Source: Planctomycetota bacterium
GTDB taxonomy: Bacteria; Planctomycetota; UBA1135; GCA-002686595
Assembly: GCA_029259595.1 (NCBI GenBank)
Contig: JAJDEW010000151.1
Span: 62,001-126,000 of the forward strand
Length of the DNA stretch: 64,000 nucleotides
Reading direction: 5' to 3'
The notes under the pieces: generated by a model
Database searches by the model: none
What the model saw: the letters and a program-made list of their open reading frames with translations, nothing else
What the model was told of the DNA's origin: nothing
Part shown: positions 62,535 through 64,000 of the stretch, piece by piece
How positions within the stretch are numbered: position 1 is the stretch's first letter
Layout of the letters: every line of letters starts with the position of its first letter
Position numbers and translations under genes: made by a program

Positions 62535-64000
62535 ATGCTCCTCCTCGCCCTCGCCCTCGCTCTGCCCCAGGATCCGGCCACGACGGACATCCAGCGCTTC
62601 GAATACATGCGCCTCGCGATGGGGTCGATCGCCCGCATCGTCGTTTGGGCCGACGACGAAGCGGCCGCGCGCGACGCCTGCCGCGACGCGTTCGCGACCG
62701 TGAACGACCTGGACGACGTGCTGTCGGATTGGAAAGCGACGAGCGAAGTGGCCCGTCTCGCCGAGCACGCGGGCGGTGCGGCCGTCCCGATTTCCGCAGA
62801 GCTCGGCATCGCTCTCGCGCTGGGCCTCGAGCTGGCTGCCGCGACGGATGGAGCCTTCGACGTGACCGTCGGGCCCTTGACGCGTCTGTGGCGCGCGTGT
62901 CGCACGGCGGGGCGTGAGCCGACGGCCGCCGAGCTGAACGCAGCGCGCGCGCTGGTCGGCTGGCGCGACGTCCGGCTCGACCACGAGGCCGGCACGGCGC
63001 GGCTCATGCGCACCGGGATGGCGCTCGACTTCGGTGCGCTCGGCAAGGGCCTGGCCTGCGACCGCGCGCTCGCCCGGCTCGCGCAGGCGGGCTTCCCGCG
63101 CGCGCTGGTCGAGCTCGGTGGCGACCTCGCGCTCGGGAATCCGCCGCCCGGGCGCGCGGGTTGGACCGTCGCGGTACGCTGCGGCGCCGCGGAAGGGGAC
63201 ACGCTCGAGCTCGCGAACTGCGGAATCGCAACCTCGGGGGATACGGAACAAGCGCTCGCAGTCGACGCTTCCGCCCCGCGCTCGCACATCCTCGATCCCG
63301 CCCGCGGATTTGGCCTGGTCGCGGCTCCCTGCGTCACGGTCATCGCGGCGTCCGCGGCGCGAGCGGACGCGCTCGCGACAGCCGTCAGCGTCCTCGGGCC
63401 GCGCGCCGGCGCGGAGCTCGTCGCCGCCCAGGGCGCGCGGCTCCTCACGACGGACGAACGGGCGACGCGCCTCTTCGACGGTACGTCGCTCGCGGGCTGG
63501 GTCACGCGCGGCGGACGCTACGACGGCAACGCGGTCTGGAGCGTCGAGGACGGCGCGCTCACCGGCCGCGTCGGGCCGAACCGCGAAGGTGGCTTGATCT
63601 ACACGGAACGACCCTTCACGAGCTTTCAGTTCACGTGCGAGGCGTTGGTCGACGAGCCCTTCGATTCGGGCGTCTTCGTGCGCATGGCGCCGCAGGGCAA
63701 GGGCGCGCAGATCACGCTGGATGTGCGACCGGACGGTGAAGTCGGCGCGGTCTATGCCGACGGCTACCTGGCTCACAACGAAGACGGCAAGCGCCTCTGG
63801 CGCAGCGGGGAATGGAACCGGGTCGACGTGCGCTGCACCGGCTTCGACATGCACCTCGAGGCCTGGCTGAACGACGCGCCGCTGATCGACTACCGTCTCC
63901 CCGAAGGGACGCCTGGCTTTGCACCGACGGGTCTCATCGGTTTGCAGGTCCACGGTGGGCGCGACGATCCGCTGACCCATGCGGCGCGCTTTCGGAACGT
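62535..64000 (+). CDS. ApbE-type flavin transferase fused to a DUF1080 domain (3' partial)
   Basis: At least 488 residues; the frame is still open at the window edge. After a short signal-like N-terminus (MLLLALALALPQ), residues about 15-305 are an ApbE/FAD:protein FMN transferase. Seen are DGAFDVTVGPLTRLWR, LDFGALGKGLACDRAL, VELGGDLALG, GIATSGD and SHILDPARG, with a metal-binding Ala/Asp motif AASAARADALATAVSVLG. Residues about 310 onward begin RLFDGTSLAGWVTRGG and match DUF1080. ApbE flavinylates a Thr or Ser on exported redox proteins and DUF1080 binds or cleaves keto-glycosides; the combination is unusual. It follows the ABC genes by 2 bases. Confidence 0.87.
   Translation, partial: MLLLALALALPQDPATTDIQRFEYMRLAMGSIARIVVWADDEAAARDACRDAFATVNDLDDVLSDWKATSEVARLAEHAGGAAVPISAELGIALALGLELAAATDGAFDVTVGPLTRLWRACRTAGREPTAAELNAARALVGWRDVRLDHEAGTARLMRTGMALDFGALGKGLACDRALARLAQAGFPRALVELGGDLALGNPPPGRAGWTVAVRCGAAEGDTLELANCGIATSGDTEQALAVDASAPRSHILDPARGFGLVAAPCVTVIAASAARADALATAVSVLGPRAGAELVAAQGARLLTTDERATRLFDGTSLAGWVTRGGRYDGNAVWSVEDGALTGRVGPNREGGLIYTERPFTSFQFTCEALVDEPFDSGVFVRMAPQGKGAQITLDVRPDGEVGAVYADGYLAHNEDGKRLWRSGEWNRVDVRCTGFDMHLEAWLNDAPLIDYRLPEGTPGFAPTGLIGLQVHGGRDDPLTHAARFRN

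Overview
The window is about 64 kb of GC-rich (roughly two-thirds G+C) chromosomal DNA. It is best explained as part of a planctomycete genome (Planctomycetota, PVC group). The evidence is the gene content: DUF1549/DUF1553 proteins with planctomycete-type c-haem motifs paired with Tat-exported DUF1501 proteins, a PVC-type 'membrane-bound dehydrogenase' with a terminal haem motif, DUF1080 proteins, many Gfo/Idh/MocA oxidoreductases and TIM-barrel sugar isomerases (several with Tat signals), an exosortase, and minor pilins. I see no phage, transposase, CRISPR array, rRNA or tRNA. Genus and species cannot be given from the sequence alone.

Layout. 1-2.8 kb: end of a sugar-type ABC ATPase, a cold-shock protein and a DUF1501 protein. 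2.8-6.5 kb (minus): two histidine kinases, one a REC-kinase-REC hybrid. 6.7-11.5 kb (minus): an operon of three pilin-like proteins, a HEAT-repeat exported protein and a HAMP-like membrane protein. 11.6-16.6 kb (plus): a DUF1549/DUF1553 plus DUF1501 pair. 16.7-18.4 kb: a secreted protein with eight calcium-loop repeats. 18.4-21.9 kb (minus): a complete ribose/fucose-type sugar ABC transporter. 22.2-23.6 kb: a secreted M43 metalloprotease. 23.7-30.5 kb (plus): a tightly coupled run of a fuconolactonase-like amidohydrolase, an SDR, a zinc dehydrogenase, LutABC (L-lactate oxidation) and a FAH-family hydrolase. Together these look like a non-phosphorylative deoxysugar (L-fucose or L-rhamnose) route ending in pyruvate plus L-lactate.

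30.5-33.6 kb (minus): an unknown acidic membrane-anchored protein and a DUF2231/haem/leucine-rich-repeat protein. 33.7-40 kb: a NagB-like protein, then DUF1080, MFS transporter, TIM-barrel isomerase and Gfo/Idh/MocA genes resembling a 3-keto-glycoside pathway, then an MJ1255-type glycosyltransferase. 40.2-44.5 kb (minus): the large haem/HEAT dehydrogenase-like protein and a TIM-barrel partner. 44.6-47.2 kb (plus): GNAT, TIM-barrel and Gfo/Idh genes with overlapping starts and stops. 47.3-50.9 kb: an HMA lipoprotein that appears to be a selenoprotein, divergent from a BlaI/M56 regulatory pair. 51.0-52.3 kb: PhzF-like and GNAT genes. 52.3-56.6 kb: a large secreted IgGFc-like protein, a MOSC protein and an exosortase pair. 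56.9-64 kb: TIM-barrel, Gfo/Idh and SUMF1-type genes (minus), then an ABC exporter pair and an ApbE-DUF1080 fusion running off the end.

The most notable item is the gene on the minus strand at 47288-47590. Its heavy-metal-associated domain is interrupted by one in-frame UGA exactly where the first metal-binding cysteine belongs. A perfect 10-bp stem-loop with a G-starting apical loop lies 16 nt after the UGA, with its loop about 26 nt after it, matching the layout of a bacterial SECIS element. Other points of interest are near-leaderless promoters in front of several genes, a BlaI-type promoter with two 16-bp dyads, and several unusual domain fusions.
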